Below, in pieces: positions 42,962 to 52,469 of a stretch of DNA of 64,000 nt. The notes under the pieces were generated by a model. That model searched no databases, was not told the DNA's origin, and saw only the letters and a list, made by a program, of their open reading frames with translations. Position numbers and translations under genes: made by a program. The stretch comes from Pedobacter sp. (GTDB taxonomy: Bacteria; Bacteroidota; Bacteroidia; Sphingobacteriales; Sphingobacteriaceae), in the NCBI GenBank assembly GCA_008015505.1, contig SSFR01000002.1, forward strand, positions 1 through 64,000. The letters are read 5' to 3'. Positions within the stretch are counted from its first letter, which is position 1, and every line of letters begins with the position of its first letter.

Positions 42962-42991
42962 TTGACAAAATTGGTTTTCTATCTATATTTG
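42962..42991 (+). promoter_or_regulatory. Promoter of the tRNA-Gly / tRNA-Leu unit
   Basis: TTGACA at 42962-42967 and TATATTTG at 42984-42991 (a perfect -7 TAnnTTTG box) with 19 bases between the TTG and the box, near the Bacteroidota ideal. The first tRNA base is at 43005, 13 bases after the box. Confidence 0.65.
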
Positions 42992-43004
42992 CAGACGTAA
43001 AAAC

Positions 43005-43079
<75 letters not shown>

Positions 43080-43080
<1 letters not shown>

Positions 43081-43107
43081 AATCCCTTCCATAATCGGAG
43101 GGGATTT
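43080..43107 (+). terminator. Hairpin after tRNA-Gly (possible processing or termination)
   Basis: AAATCCCTTCC pairs with GGAGGGGATTT around a 6-base loop, with one T-G pair. No T-run follows, so it is a weak terminator and may act as a processing signal between the two tRNAs. Confidence 0.35.
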
Positions 43108-43128
43108 AAATTTAAAGACCAACCGATT

Positions 43129-43214
43129 GCCTAGGTGGTGGAACTGGTAGACACGCAGGACTTAAAATCCTGTTCGCCTTAAAGCGAGTGCGGGTTCGAT
43201 TCCCGCCCTAGGTA
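43129..43214 (+). tRNA. tRNA-Leu (UAA)
   Basis: An 86-base class II tRNA with a long variable arm. Acceptor arms GCCTAGG/CCTAGGT pair (one G-U), the anticodon loop CTTAAAA gives UAA, and the variable arm TTCGCCTTAAAGCGAG and T-loop TTCGATT are typical. The CCA end is not encoded; the genome continues CAATTT. Confidence 0.96.
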
Positions 43215-43221
43215 CAATTTT

Positions 43222-43254
43222 AAAAAGCCACATTAAATTTAGTGTGGCTTTTTT
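43222..43254 (+). terminator. Rho-independent terminator of the tRNA unit
   Basis: AAAAAGCCACA (43222-43232) and TGTGGC plus a T-run (43243-43254) form a stem with a 10-base loop and poly-T tail directly after tRNA-Leu. Confidence 0.85.
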
Positions 43255-43316
43255 ATTTAAGTTATCTATAACAGGATCGTAACAATCTGTGAAAACCATT
43301 TTTAAATTTTACCTCC

Positions 43317-43652
43317 ATGAAGAACGCTACCCTTATTACTACAAGCACCTCACTCGAAGGATATCAAATCACCAAACAACTCGGACTAGTTCGCGGAATT
43401 ACAGTTCGATCTAGAAGTATTGTTGGCAATCTAGCAGGTGGATTTATGACCTTATTCGGAGGAAGAAGTACCATCTATACCCAGTTATGTGAAAAAGCCC
43501 GAGAAGAGGCTCTACTACTCATGATCGAACACGCTGAGGAAATAGGCGCCAATGCCATTATTGCCATGCGCTATGACGCAAACGAAGTTATGAGTGGCTT
43601 AACTGAAGTACTCGCTTATGGAACCGCAGTTGTGGTAGAAGAACATAAATAA
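43317..43652 (+). CDS. YbjQ family protein (DUF74, heavy-metal-binding-like)
   Basis: 111 residues. Marks are ITTSTSLEGYQITKQLGLV at the start, GITVRSRSIVGNLAGGFMTL (read in two parts) and ARKEALLLM-type helix with EIGANAIIAMRYDANEVM near residue 80. The fold is a pentameric YbjQ barrel of unclear role. It begins 103 bases after tRNA-Leu and probably has its own promoter; no box was recognised. Confidence 0.88.
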   Translation: MKNATLITTSTSLEGYQITKQLGLVRGITVRSRSIVGNLAGGFMTLFGGRSTIYTQLCEKAREEALLLMIEHAEEIGANAIIAMRYDANEVMSGLTEVLAYGTAVVVEEHK

Positions 43653-43686
43653 ATACTATAACTTATCTTTTAATTTGAAATAAAAT

Positions 43687-44235
43687 ATGCAGGGATACTT
43701 AAAATTATCCTACAGTATAGCCATTGTCTGGCTATTTAATACCGCTTGTAAAAAAGAAACATCGACTATCCCAAATCAATCAACACCTACTCTTACTCTC
43801 AACAATAGATGCTTGGGAACATCTGGAAGTAAAATCCTCAATAAAGGAAAAAAAGATACTAAATCTAAAAACCCAGCCAACAGACATAATTTAGTTAGTA
43901 AAAACAAGCTGGGAGAAATGACTCACCCCGACAATGCCGTTGAAAGTCCAGTTAAAAACTCTGCCTGCTCGTGGACAATGCTTGATTCATCAGGTAAAAT
44001 TATCAGACAATCCCCTTACGATAAATATGGAAATCCTCGTGACATGTTTCCCAGAAATACCTCTTCTCCACAGTCCGCTAGAAGAAATAGTGATCGAGTT
44101 ATTGTTTTTCCAGCAAAATATTCGCCTCGTCCTGGACAAAAAAACAAAGTTTCCCCATCTAACTCAAATATGAATAACAACCAGGATGACTATGTAAATC
44201 TTAAATTCGATATAGAACTGGAACAATCTTGGTAA
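43687..44235 (+). CDS. Lipoprotein of unknown function
   Basis: 182 residues. Signal peptide with FNTAC near residues 17-21, so likely lipidated at Cys21, followed by KKETS as in other Bacteroidota lipoproteins. The mature part is Asn/Ser/Lys-rich with little predicted structure and no recognised domain. It follows the YbjQ gene by 34 bases and precedes a GNAT gene by 68. Confidence 0.6.
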   Translation: MQGYLKLSYSIAIVWLFNTACKKETSTIPNQSTPTLTLNNRCLGTSGSKILNKGKKDTKSKNPANRHNLVSKNKLGEMTHPDNAVESPVKNSACSWTMLDSSGKIIRQSPYDKYGNPRDMFPRNTSSPQSARRNSDRVIVFPAKYSPRPGQKNKVSPSNSNMNNNQDDYVNLKFDIELEQSW

Positions 44236-44303
44236 CTCTTGGTTTATTTTACATAGATAAAATTAGATCAACTTAGTGTCAGAACTTCAGCCCCAATCAA
44301 ACT

Positions 44304-44993
44304 ATGCCTATCCGAAAAACAGTATCGCCCTTTCACTTTATACTCAGAAATGCGGAACTTCCAGATGCCCCACAAATGGAATACATTCAATCTAGATGTT
44401 ATCCAACATTATCTCAAGAGGAAATAATTAAGAAACATCATTTCGAGAATCATATTAAACTTTTTCCGCAAGGACAGTTTGTCATCGAAGATAAAAATAA
44501 AATGCTCATTGCCACCACAAGTACATTTCTTTGCCACTTCCCGATATATGATCATACTTTTTTGGAAGCTACAGATCAGCTTTGGCTCACTAAATCACAC
44601 CAAAAAGATGGACAGTGGCTGTATGGCGTAGATATGGGAGTACTTCCCGAATACAGAGGCAAAGGACTATCTAAAGAGCTTTACAAAGCCCGACAGGAAA
44701 TGTGCCAAATACTTGGCATCAAGGGTCAAGTTACAGTAGGAATGCCTATTGGTTACGGCCAATATCAAAACCAATTATCCATCACAGCTTATTGTGAAAA
44801 ATTAAAAAACAATGAACTAAGTGATCCCACTATTTCTGCACAAAGAAAAGCTGGATTTATATGGATTAAACCCATTTTTAATTATCTTAGGGACCCAGAA
44901 GCCGGCAACGCAGGTATTTTAATGTATTTTCCACTAGCTGATCAGTTTAAAATCGATTTTAACAATGGACACACTCATGCCGAATCAAATTAA
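44304..44993 (+). CDS. GNAT family N-acetyltransferase
   Basis: 229 residues. The acetyl-CoA-binding motif A is VDMGVLPEYRGKGLSKELYK near residue 112 (the R-G-K-G loop) and motif B-like residues follow in MCQILGIKGQVTVG. These enzymes move an acetyl group from acetyl-CoA to an amine; the substrate is unknown. Its end overlaps the aminotransferase start, so the two are co-translated and may act in one amino-compound pathway. Confidence 0.85.
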   Translation: MPIRKTVSPFHFILRNAELPDAPQMEYIQSRCYPTLSQEEIIKKHHFENHIKLFPQGQFVIEDKNKMLIATTSTFLCHFPIYDHTFLEATDQLWLTKSHQKDGQWLYGVDMGVLPEYRGKGLSKELYKARQEMCQILGIKGQVTVGMPIGYGQYQNQLSITAYCEKLKNNELSDPTISAQRKAGFIWIKPIFNYLRDPEAGNAGILMYFPLADQFKIDFNNGHTHAESN

Positions 44994-46323
44994 AAAGGTT
45001 ACAGAAATTCCAGGACCAACAAGCAAAGCAATTCTAGAGAGAAGGGCCAAAGCTGTACCTAATGGCCTAGGAAGATCCACTGAAGTCGTTGTCAAAAGCG
45101 CGAAAGGTGCCTTAGTATGGGATGTCGATGGTAATCGACTCATTGATTTTGCTGGTGGTATTGGCATGCTTAATATTGGGCATTCTCCAGATGAAGTCAT
45201 CGATGCGGTAAAAAAACAACTGGATCAATATATACATCCATGTACCCTGGTGACAACTTATGAGCCTTATGTGGAACTTGCCGAACAGCTAAATGCACTC
45301 ACCCCTGGTACATTCGCAAAAAAAACACTTTTAGCCACGTCCGGGTCCGAAGCTGTGGAAAATGCCGTCAATATTGCCAAATACTATACCAAAAGAAATG
45401 CCATCATCTGCTTCGAAGGATGTTATCATGGAAGGACCCATATGGCACTCAGCCTGACTTCCAAATATGGACTGTTCAAAAAAGGATTTGGCTCATTTGC
45501 TTCGGATATATATCGATTAGAATCACCACATGTCTATCGAAAACCAGCCCATTTTACGGAAGAAGAATATATCGATTACTGTATTGAACGATTTGATCAA
45601 GCCTTAATTGCTCAAGTAGATCCATCATCTGTGGCTGCCATTATTATTGAACCCATCCAAGGAGAGGGAGGATTTATTCCAGTACCAAAAAAGTTTTTAG
45701 AGAAAATACGACAAATATGTAACGAACATGGCATTGTATTCATTGCCGATGAAGTACAGTGTGGAGCCAGCCGGACAGGTAAGTTTCTTGCTATCGAACA
45801 TAGTGGAGTCATCCCGGACATAGTAACTATGGCTAAATCAATAGGGGCTGGTTTACCTATCAGCGCTGTGACAGGTAAAGCCGAGATCATGGATGCCCCA
45901 CACCTAGGTGGTTTAGGAGGCACGTATGGAGGCAGCCCCATCGCTATTGCTGGCGCAAAAGAAGCATTGAAAATATTAACCTCGGCCGAGTTTTTAAGCA
46001 GAGCTAATCGTGTTGGTGAAATCATTAGTGCAAGGCTTCTGGCTATGAAAGCCAAGTATCCATACATTGGCGATGTCCGTGGTGTTGGCGCCATGAAACT
46101 TATGGAATTTGTCAAAGATCATCAAAGCAAAGAACCTTTCATGGAGCTAGCCATGGCAGTAATCAAGAAATCTGTATCCAATGGTCTAATACTCATCCGG
46201 GCGGGTCTTTATACCAACTGTATCCGTTTCCTACCCCCCATTATCATTACCGATGAACAGCTCCACGAAGGCTTGGATGTAGTAGAAAACGCCATTGAAG
46301 AAGTATTGAAAGAAATGCCTTAA
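44965..46323 (+). CDS. gabT: Class III aminotransferase, 4-aminobutyrate-aminotransferase-like
   Basis: 452 residues from ATG 44965, with a second possible ATG at 44977. PLP lysine lies in ADEVQCGASRTGKFLAIEHS (preceding acidic Asp) and VTMAKSIGAGLPISAV near residue 290; other marks are LATSGSEAVENAVNIAKYYT and CFEGCYHGRTHMALSLTSKY. These enzymes transfer amino groups from gamma-aminobutyrate, ornithine or similar compounds. The exact substrate is not readable. It overlaps the GNAT gene and is followed 11 bases later by an amidohydrolase gene. Confidence 0.87.
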   Translation: MDTLMPNQIKKVTEIPGPTSKAILERRAKAVPNGLGRSTEVVVKSAKGALVWDVDGNRLIDFAGGIGMLNIGHSPDEVIDAVKKQLDQYIHPCTLVTTYEPYVELAEQLNALTPGTFAKKTLLATSGSEAVENAVNIAKYYTKRNAIICFEGCYHGRTHMALSLTSKYGLFKKGFGSFASDIYRLESPHVYRKPAHFTEEEYIDYCIERFDQALIAQVDPSSVAAIIIEPIQGEGGFIPVPKKFLEKIRQICNEHGIVFIADEVQCGASRTGKFLAIEHSGVIPDIVTMAKSIGAGLPISAVTGKAEIMDAPHLGGLGGTYGGSPIAIAGAKEALKILTSAEFLSRANRVGEIISARLLAMKAKYPYIGDVRGVGAMKLMEFVKDHQSKEPFMELAMAVIKKSVSNGLILIRAGLYTNCIRFLPPIIITDEQLHEGLDVVENAIEEVLKEMP

Positions 46324-46337
46324 ACAGGCTCTTAGTG

Positions 46338-47900
46338 ATGAAACTGATATTTAATGCCCAAATCATCACCATGGATGGAAGCAATCCTAGGGCAGACTCC
46401 ATGGTGATCGATAAACAAGGGATAATTAAAGCTATCGGCAACTATACCTCATTAAAAGATAATTTTCCAAGCGCAAAACCTTTAAACTTCCAATCTCAAA
46501 CGATCTTACCGGGATTTAATGATGCCCATATCCATGTTTGGAAAATTGGACATTTACGTACCACCCTACTTGATCTTCGTGGCACCACATCCATCAAAGA
46601 ATTCCAACAAAAACTAAAACACTTTGCCAATACAAATAAAGAAAGCCTCTGGATACTGGCCAGAGGAATCAATGAAGCAACATTAAAAGAAAAAAGACTT
46701 CCCACCAAGACAGATATTGATGAGGTTATTTCAGATCGACCTGTATGGATCATCCGAACATGCGCTCACATTGGCATAGCCAACTCCCTAGCCCTGGAAC
46801 AGGCACAAATAAATGCACAGACTCCCATACCTTTTGGCGGCGAAATAAAAAAGCATCCCGATGGTGCCCTCAATGGTATCTTCACCGAACGAGCTATGGG
46901 GTTAATAACTGATCATATTCCCCAACCAACTAAGGAATCATACGCCAAAATGGTCATCGAGGCACAGGATTATTTAATCAGCTTGGGCATCACCAGCGCA
47001 ACAGATCCCGCCGCCGATGCTACTTTACTTGAAACCTATAAAGATTTAGATAAGCATGGTTTGCTAAAAATGCGTTTCAATGTATTTGCTTTACGAGTAC
47101 CAGATGGAGGTGATCAAATTCTCTCACTACCCGAGTTATACCAATCGAAACATCTACAAATTACAACAGTCAAGTTTTTTGCCGATGGAGGACTAAGTAG
47201 TACTACTGCTGCACTTAATATTCCATATAAAAACATGTATGACTATAAAGGCGTACTTAGGCTCTCTTACGATTTATTTATAAAAGCAGCCTCAGATGCT
47301 GTATCAAACGGATTTAGAGTAGCTACACATGCCATTGGGCATGAAGCTATTGATCTATGTGTGGAAGTATATCAGGCATTGAGCCGCATCAATAAACAAT
47401 TAACCCACCGAATAGAACACCTGGGATTCTTAGAACAAAAACATATTCCTACTTTTCAAACACTCGGTATCAGCGTAGCCATGCAACCCATCTTTCTATA
47501 TGAACTCGCTAGCAATTTCAAAAACACACTGCCCAAACAGCTACTGGAAGAGGTCTACCCTGTCCGATCGGCTCTCGATGCAGGTATCACTCTAGCTTTA
47601 TCTACGGATGGGCCAGTGGTCAAAGAAATTAATCCCTTCTGGAATATAGCAACAGCAATAAGCCGACAATCCTCGACAAAAGATTGCCTAGGCCCTAACC
47701 AAAGAATCTCATTAGAAGAAGCACTACAAGCATATACTGTAGGTGGTGCGCAGATGGATCATCAAGAAAATAGTAAAGGTAGCCTTAGCATCGGTAAAGT
47801 AGCTGATTTTATTGTTCTTGATCAAAATCCATATACCAGCCCAGATTTGAAAACAATAAAAGTGATGGAGACCTGGATTGATGGTAAGCAGGTATTTTAA
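46338..47900 (+). CDS. Amidohydrolase family protein (YtcJ-like)
   Basis: About 520 residues. It is a metal-dependent hydrolase of the amidohydrolase superfamily: GFNDAHIHVW near residue 60 (HxH metal ligands), RVATHAIGHEAIDL near residue 330, HRIEHLGFLEQ near residue 355 and LALSTDGPVVKE near residue 418 (the Asp ligand). YtcJ-type enzymes hydrolyse exo-amides; the substrate is unknown. It follows the aminotransferase by 14 bases, suggesting a three-gene operon with the GNAT. Confidence 0.9.
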   Translation: MKLIFNAQIITMDGSNPRADSMVIDKQGIIKAIGNYTSLKDNFPSAKPLNFQSQTILPGFNDAHIHVWKIGHLRTTLLDLRGTTSIKEFQQKLKHFANTNKESLWILARGINEATLKEKRLPTKTDIDEVISDRPVWIIRTCAHIGIANSLALEQAQINAQTPIPFGGEIKKHPDGALNGIFTERAMGLITDHIPQPTKESYAKMVIEAQDYLISLGITSATDPAADATLLETYKDLDKHGLLKMRFNVFALRVPDGGDQILSLPELYQSKHLQITTVKFFADGGLSSTTAALNIPYKNMYDYKGVLRLSYDLFIKAASDAVSNGFRVATHAIGHEAIDLCVEVYQALSRINKQLTHRIEHLGFLEQKHIPTFQTLGISVAMQPIFLYELASNFKNTLPKQLLEEVYPVRSALDAGITLALSTDGPVVKEINPFWNIATAISRQSSTKDCLGPNQRISLEEALQAYTVGGAQMDHQENSKGSLSIGKVADFIVLDQNPYTSPDLKTIKVMETWIDGKQVF

Positions 47901-47996
47901 GAAATTAGGATTAATGGTATTGCATGAAAAAATAAAAAAGCCAACCTTTGCAGCTTAATTCAAGATCGTTTGTGACGATTTCGTGGTTTTAAGCAT

Positions 47997-48560
47997 ATGG
48001 CAAAAGCATCAGACATAAAAAATGGCAATATCTTACGCTTCAATGGTGAACTAGTAACTGTTGAAGAATTTATTCATCGAACACCAGGCAATCTTCGGGC
48101 TTTTTATCAGGCTCGCATGCGCAACGTAAAAACAGGGAAATTAGTAGAATACCGCTTTCGAACAGATGAGGAAGTTGAAATTTGCCGGGTAGAAACCAAT
48201 GATTATCAATATCTCTACGACGAGGGGAATTTCTTCGTGGTCATGGATAATAATACCTATGAGCAATTTAACATTCCCAAGTTCTTATTCGGCGATGCTG
48301 CTAAATTCCTAAAAGAAGGTATGAATGTGATTGTTGCTTTTGAAAGTGATGAGCCCATTATGGCGCAAATGCCATCCAGTGTTGAGCTAGAAGTCACCTA
48401 TACAGAACCTGCTGTCAAAGGTGATACCTCCTCGGGAGCTCAAAAATCTGCCACAGTGGAAACTGGTATCGAAATTCGTGTTCCCCTATTTGTCAACCAA
48501 GGCGATAAAATACGCGTGGATACCCGTACAGGAGACTATATTGAAAGGGTAAAACAATAA
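47997..48560 (+). CDS. efp: Elongation factor P
   Basis: 187 residues, the standard size. EF-P enters the ribosome E site to rescue stalling at polyproline. Domain I shows ASDIKNGNILRFNGELVTVE and the tip loop FIHRTPGNLRAFYQARMRN, where the residue at the modified position is Arg/Leu-type loop (PGNLRA) rather than the Lys of E. coli. The C-terminal ends GDYIERVKQ. It is convergent with the T6SS operon; a short stem ACCCC/GGGGT (48571-48587) lies between the two stops but has no T-run. Confidence 0.96.
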   Translation: MAKASDIKNGNILRFNGELVTVEEFIHRTPGNLRAFYQARMRNVKTGKLVEYRFRTDEEVEICRVETNDYQYLYDEGNFFVVMDNNTYEQFNIPKFLFGDAAKFLKEGMNVIVAFESDEPIMAQMPSSVELEVTYTEPAVKGDTSSGAQKSATVETGIEIRVPLFVNQGDKIRVDTRTGDYIERVKQ

Positions 48561-48597
48561 AGCTGCCTCAACCCCGGAAAAGGGGGTAGGTGAGAAA

Positions 48598-51054
48598 CTA
48601 TGGTAACTCTTCAGATGAAAAGATATAATAACCCATATCTCCACTTAAGAATTTGTTTTGATCGGCATGGTCAATCATATTTTGAGTGATTGTTTGAAGA
48701 TATTTCACCAAGTATGCAAGCTTATCGGCATCTAGCTTCTTTTCATTTCTTAGGTCCCCTACACTGTACAACTGCAACACCTTGTTTTTAACAGGACAAC
48801 CAATAATTAAGCCTAGTGCATCTGCTATTCGCATGTTATCAATTGCTAGTTTTTGACGTGAGTGGCTTTGTGCTTCCTTAATTTTGTCCACCAAGTCCTT
48901 GTAGATATGTCGACGCGTAGCATGCTTGCGTAGATCATAAGAATGACCATTGATTGATTGCATATTTTGCAATAATTCATTGTATTCATCTGAACTGAGA
49001 ACCAGCTTATATACTTTATCTTCAATAGTTGTCGCTACTGATTTGGTGTATATAAAACCATCGTTTTTGAAGCAATCCCCATCATGATTACTTGATCGAT
49101 CAAAACCTTGTTGTTCCAAATCTTCAATAACAAGGGGATTAAATGGCTCACCTTGAACACCTACACTCATTAATTTATTGTATAAACTACTTGTGATATG
49201 ATTATTATCCGCCACGGTTTGCTTAAGCAAAGTATCTATACCCGACTGTAAAAACCGCACAGCCATATTTTTCCCCTTTTCAGGAAACATTAACCCTCCC
49301 TGTACCATGCTCTGATTCGGATAATCCAAGAAAAATACGTTTTTGAGCGTATTAACTTCTTTAAACACCTGATTTTCTTTAATATCCTGAAGAGATACTA
49401 ATTTCTTTCTTTTGGCGTAAGCAACCTGTCCAGCTGACTGAAGAATTAAATTTTGACTCTGTAATACAAAATCATTTGCACTAGAAAAATAAATATTCCT
49501 GGCCTGAAATGATAATAATTTAGCATTAACACCGCCTATTCTGCTAACCAATTCCGAAGCATCCTCACTGGCATTGCCAACACACCCAATAAGCACAATA
49601 ATATTATTCTCCCCCCGATGGCCAGCTAACAAACTGGCCGCCCCAGATAAGCCTGCATACATTGCCGAAGCTCCATTATCGCGAGTATCACAAGATAGTG
49701 GTCGGCTCGTCATCGAGAGCAAATATTCCGTAATGCTTTCAGGTTTTGTTGTTAAGGGCAACACATCCGTTACTCTTTGCCTGATCTTACAGCTCGCTAC
49801 TTCCATATTCGTGTAAGCCACTATTCCATAACTGACTCGTGCGCCCGGTAATAGGTTATTGAAACTATTTTGTATCGTTTGAAATATATTGGATAGATAA
49901 GGAAAAACACCAGCCATTCGCTTATTCCCTTCTATAGCAAAAACAATATTATAGGCCTTCGCAGCATTAGCTATTTGGTTATAGTCTGCATAGGTAATCG
50001 TATTTCCATCTATTCCGAAAACTGACCGCTTACTCTTATCATATAGTGTAATAGGTAATTCCGTTTTAATAAAAGTATGCCCATCTTGCTGCATTTTACC
50101 CCTGACTGGTAATTGCACACACCATGGCGCAATCTTTCCCTGCGATTGCACATCCTCCCAAGCTGGACCAATGAGATGATCTATTTTATTCTTCACACGT
50201 TCATCTTCGGTCGTATAAAAAGAAACATCTTTACCCAAACGATCTTTCAAATCAAAATATAACTTAGAGCCCCATTCTTGTAATAATGCAGCTGACACCC
50301 ATCCAAATATCGCCCCATTTACACCATCAGTAATAAATTGGGCACTTTTACCTACCAAACAAAATTGCCTATCTGGTGAATATTTATACACATAAACGTA
50401 TTGCTGAAACCCTAAATACCCTCTTATCCCAGACATTACACTTGGACTAACCCAAACCTTTATACTATCCTTATGTAACCATTTAGCACATTCCCGTATG
50501 CTTTGTGGTGATTTTAAAACAGTGAGATACCGTTGAGGAACCAATGTACTGGAGTCAACATAAGCATTGTTAGTAAGCAAAAGTTTACTTTTATCTACCC
50601 AACCATAATAAACCGCTTTTGTTCTATCCGAGATCCGCCTGGGCCTGGGAAATAATTTTCCTCCAAGTATGCTAGGATCATACTTGACAAGCTCTAGAAA
50701 CCCATCTCGTGCATTGATCACATAGCAACGCTCCATCATGCCAATCTTATTCAACTTGACTATCCCACCAGGCTGCGAATACGTTACATTATCAGACCGA
50801 TCACTATAAACAATCCATGGTTCTACGCTTCTTTGACCTTTACCCTCCACAATAACATTAGGATATTCGTTCTGAGCGGGCCTCCGCTGTACAGATACAC
50901 CACGAGGAGGTCGTTGTGGCATGCTCACATCCGGAACAGTTGGCACTTGGGGCATGTCTGGAACCCCTGGAAGCTGGGGTAGTTGAGGAACATTTTGAGC
51001 AAAACTCCACCCAAACCAAAACAACAAAATAGTAATATAGCTAACTGCTCTCAT
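48598..51054 (-). CDS. tssR: TssR, periplasmic T6SSiii component with VWA-like domain
   Basis: 818 residues with an N-terminal signal peptide (cut near FAQ, residue 20). Then a Pro-rich stretch PQLPQLPGVPDMPQVPTVPD, an N-terminal beta domain, and a VWA-like region near residues 330-500 (IVLIGCVGNASEDASELVSR near residue 488). The C-terminal 250 residues are helical. TssR is the large periplasmic element of the Bacteroidota T6SS envelope complex. It is last in the operon, 9 bases after the PKD-domain gene. Confidence 0.8.
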   Translation of the reverse strand: MRAVSYITILLFWFGWSFAQNVPQLPQLPGVPDMPQVPTVPDVSMPQRPPRGVSVQRRPAQNEYPNVIVEGKGQRSVEPWIVYSDRSDNVTYSQPGGIVKLNKIGMMERCYVINARDGFLELVKYDPSILGGKLFPRPRRISDRTKAVYYGWVDKSKLLLTNNAYVDSSTLVPQRYLTVLKSPQSIRECAKWLHKDSIKVWVSPSVMSGIRGYLGFQQYVYVYKYSPDRQFCLVGKSAQFITDGVNGAIFGWVSAALLQEWGSKLYFDLKDRLGKDVSFYTTEDERVKNKIDHLIGPAWEDVQSQGKIAPWCVQLPVRGKMQQDGHTFIKTELPITLYDKSKRSVFGIDGNTITYADYNQIANAAKAYNIVFAIEGNKRMAGVFPYLSNIFQTIQNSFNNLLPGARVSYGIVAYTNMEVASCKIRQRVTDVLPLTTKPESITEYLLSMTSRPLSCDTRDNGASAMYAGLSGAASLLAGHRGENNIIVLIGCVGNASEDASELVSRIGGVNAKLLSFQARNIYFSSANDFVLQSQNLILQSAGQVAYAKRKKLVSLQDIKENQVFKEVNTLKNVFFLDYPNQSMVQGGLMFPEKGKNMAVRFLQSGIDTLLKQTVADNNHITSSLYNKLMSVGVQGEPFNPLVIEDLEQQGFDRSSNHDGDCFKNDGFIYTKSVATTIEDKVYKLVLSSDEYNELLQNMQSINGHSYDLRKHATRRHIYKDLVDKIKEAQSHSRQKLAIDNMRIADALGLIIGCPVKNKVLQLYSVGDLRNEKKLDADKLAYLVKYLQTITQNMIDHADQNKFLSGDMGYYIFSSEELP

Positions 51055-51063
51055 ACACCAAGG

Positions 51064-51945
51064 CTAATGTTGTTTTACATGAAGATGCATGACACATGAA
51101 GCAGTATCTGCTACAGCCCTTCGATCACTGGTTACAGATCCAATAACTACCCCAGCGTCTAATCTCAAACCCATACAGTAAGAAAAAAAATCATTAATCT
51201 TTTTCCCATCAATCGTCACAGGAACATGCTCATCTTTACAAAAATATTTATTAACCAGATAGTAGTAATTCTCATTAAAATCTTTTCCATTAGCAATACG
51301 TTGCAAACGAACCCTGATATCTCTATTCACAAGATCAAGCATCCCAATTGCATCTGTAGAATCCTGCTCAGTATATGGAGGCAATATCTTCAAAACAAAC
51401 AAAGCAGGGTATTTACTATTTTCAGACATTAATCGAATATTGTACGTACCCGGATGATCATATTTATGCATCACCATAGCTTCACGAGAATCCACACCGG
51501 GCCCCTCTCCCATATTCCATCTCCAATGTGTATCATGACCTTGGGCCGTAAATAAAAGATATTCCCCCTGAAAACCAGACAAAGGCCCATCAATAGTAAT
51601 CACGTCATTATCTGCAACAACAGTAGGTTCATCAAACACATTAATTTCCATCATTTGTGTTAGCTCATTGTCTACGATCAATTTGATCAAATATCTACCC
51701 GCCCGCTTATAACTATGAAAACCATGCCTCACCACGGCTGAACTTCCATCACCAAAAAGCCAAAGCCACGAACTAGCCATTCTAGTACTATCAACAAAAG
51801 AGAATGGTTTGTTCACTGGAATTGCAATAGCACCAATGCGCGCCAAAACACTCCGCCTAGGAAAAACAGACTGTATAGCCCATATACTAAAGCCTGTGGT
51901 AAGTACAATGAATAGAATAATCAATATTAATCTAATCGTTTTCAT
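51064..51945 (-). CDS. T6SSiii membrane protein with two PKD-like domains (TssP candidate)
   Basis: 293 residues. One membrane helix at the N-terminus (ILIILFIVLTTGFSIWAIQS) leaves the rest in the periplasm. Two PKD repeats are visible: WLWLFGDGSSAVVRHGFHSY near residue 60 and HWRWNMGEGPGVDSREAMVM near residue 138, each with the W-x-F/M-G-D/E-G core. The C-terminal part has YYYLVNKYFCKDEHVPVTID. In T6SSiii loci a gene at this place encodes TssP; the assignment of the name to this PKD protein is inferred. Its start overlaps the previous gene by 4 bases. Confidence 0.65.
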   Translation of the reverse strand: MKTIRLILIILFIVLTTGFSIWAIQSVFPRRSVLARIGAIAIPVNKPFSFVDSTRMASSWLWLFGDGSSAVVRHGFHSYKRAGRYLIKLIVDNELTQMMEINVFDEPTVVADNDVITIDGPLSGFQGEYLLFTAQGHDTHWRWNMGEGPGVDSREAMVMHKYDHPGTYNIRLMSENSKYPALFVLKILPPYTEQDSTDAIGMLDLVNRDIRVRLQRIANGKDFNENYYYLVNKYFCKDEHVPVTIDGKKINDFFSYCMGLRLDAGVVIGSVTSDRRAVADTASCVMHLHVKQH

Positions 51946-52469
51946 TGAGACGCACTTTGATCACCCCTTTGTTGCTGAACAACCTTAAGATTCATCTTAT
52001 TTTGATTCGCTTTAAAGCCTATCTGACACTTCTGTAATTGGTCCTTAAAGAGCCGCACATTGCTTTGCTTCTTCTGCAGTATTTTTTTATCCTCCAATAA
52101 CATCAAATACAAGTTTGATGTTTGCTCAAATATTTTATAATGAATATCACCTTCACTCTCACTGTAATATGACTTAATATTTCTAAGCTGATTCCTTATA
52201 TCATTATCTGCATAAATGGCATTTAATGCCGGATTAAATAGCTTAATTGCCTTATAGGTAGTATCAACTAATGCCAACGCCTCTTTTTGTTTTTTCCAAA
52301 AAATTCGCTCTTTTTTAACCCGCTCATAAACTAAGGCTCTTGTTGTTTCATCGTTGGTATTGTAATTTCTAAAAGCCAACCAAGAGACACTAGCCACACT
52401 GCACAAGAGAACAAGTAGCAAATAAATCAGATAAACATTGGCTTCTCTGGTGCTTAAATTCGATTTCAT
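51942..52469 (-). CDS. Small single-pass T6SSiii membrane protein (TssO/TssP-like)
   Basis: 175 residues. One helix near the N-terminus (VYLIYLLLVLLCSVASVSWL) and a long charged helical periplasmic region. The shape is the same as TssO encoded just before it, with which it overlaps by 4 bases. Together they probably form the inner-membrane part of the T6SSiii envelope complex. Which of the family names applies cannot be told without a profile search. Confidence 0.6.
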   Translation of the reverse strand: MKSNLSTREANVYLIYLLLVLLCSVASVSWLAFRNYNTNDETTRALVYERVKKERIFWKKQKEALALVDTTYKAIKLFNPALNAIYADNDIRNQLRNIKSYYSESEGDIHYKIFEQTSNLYLMLLEDKKILQKKQSNVRLFKDQLQKCQIGFKANQNKMNLKVVQQQRGDQSASQ

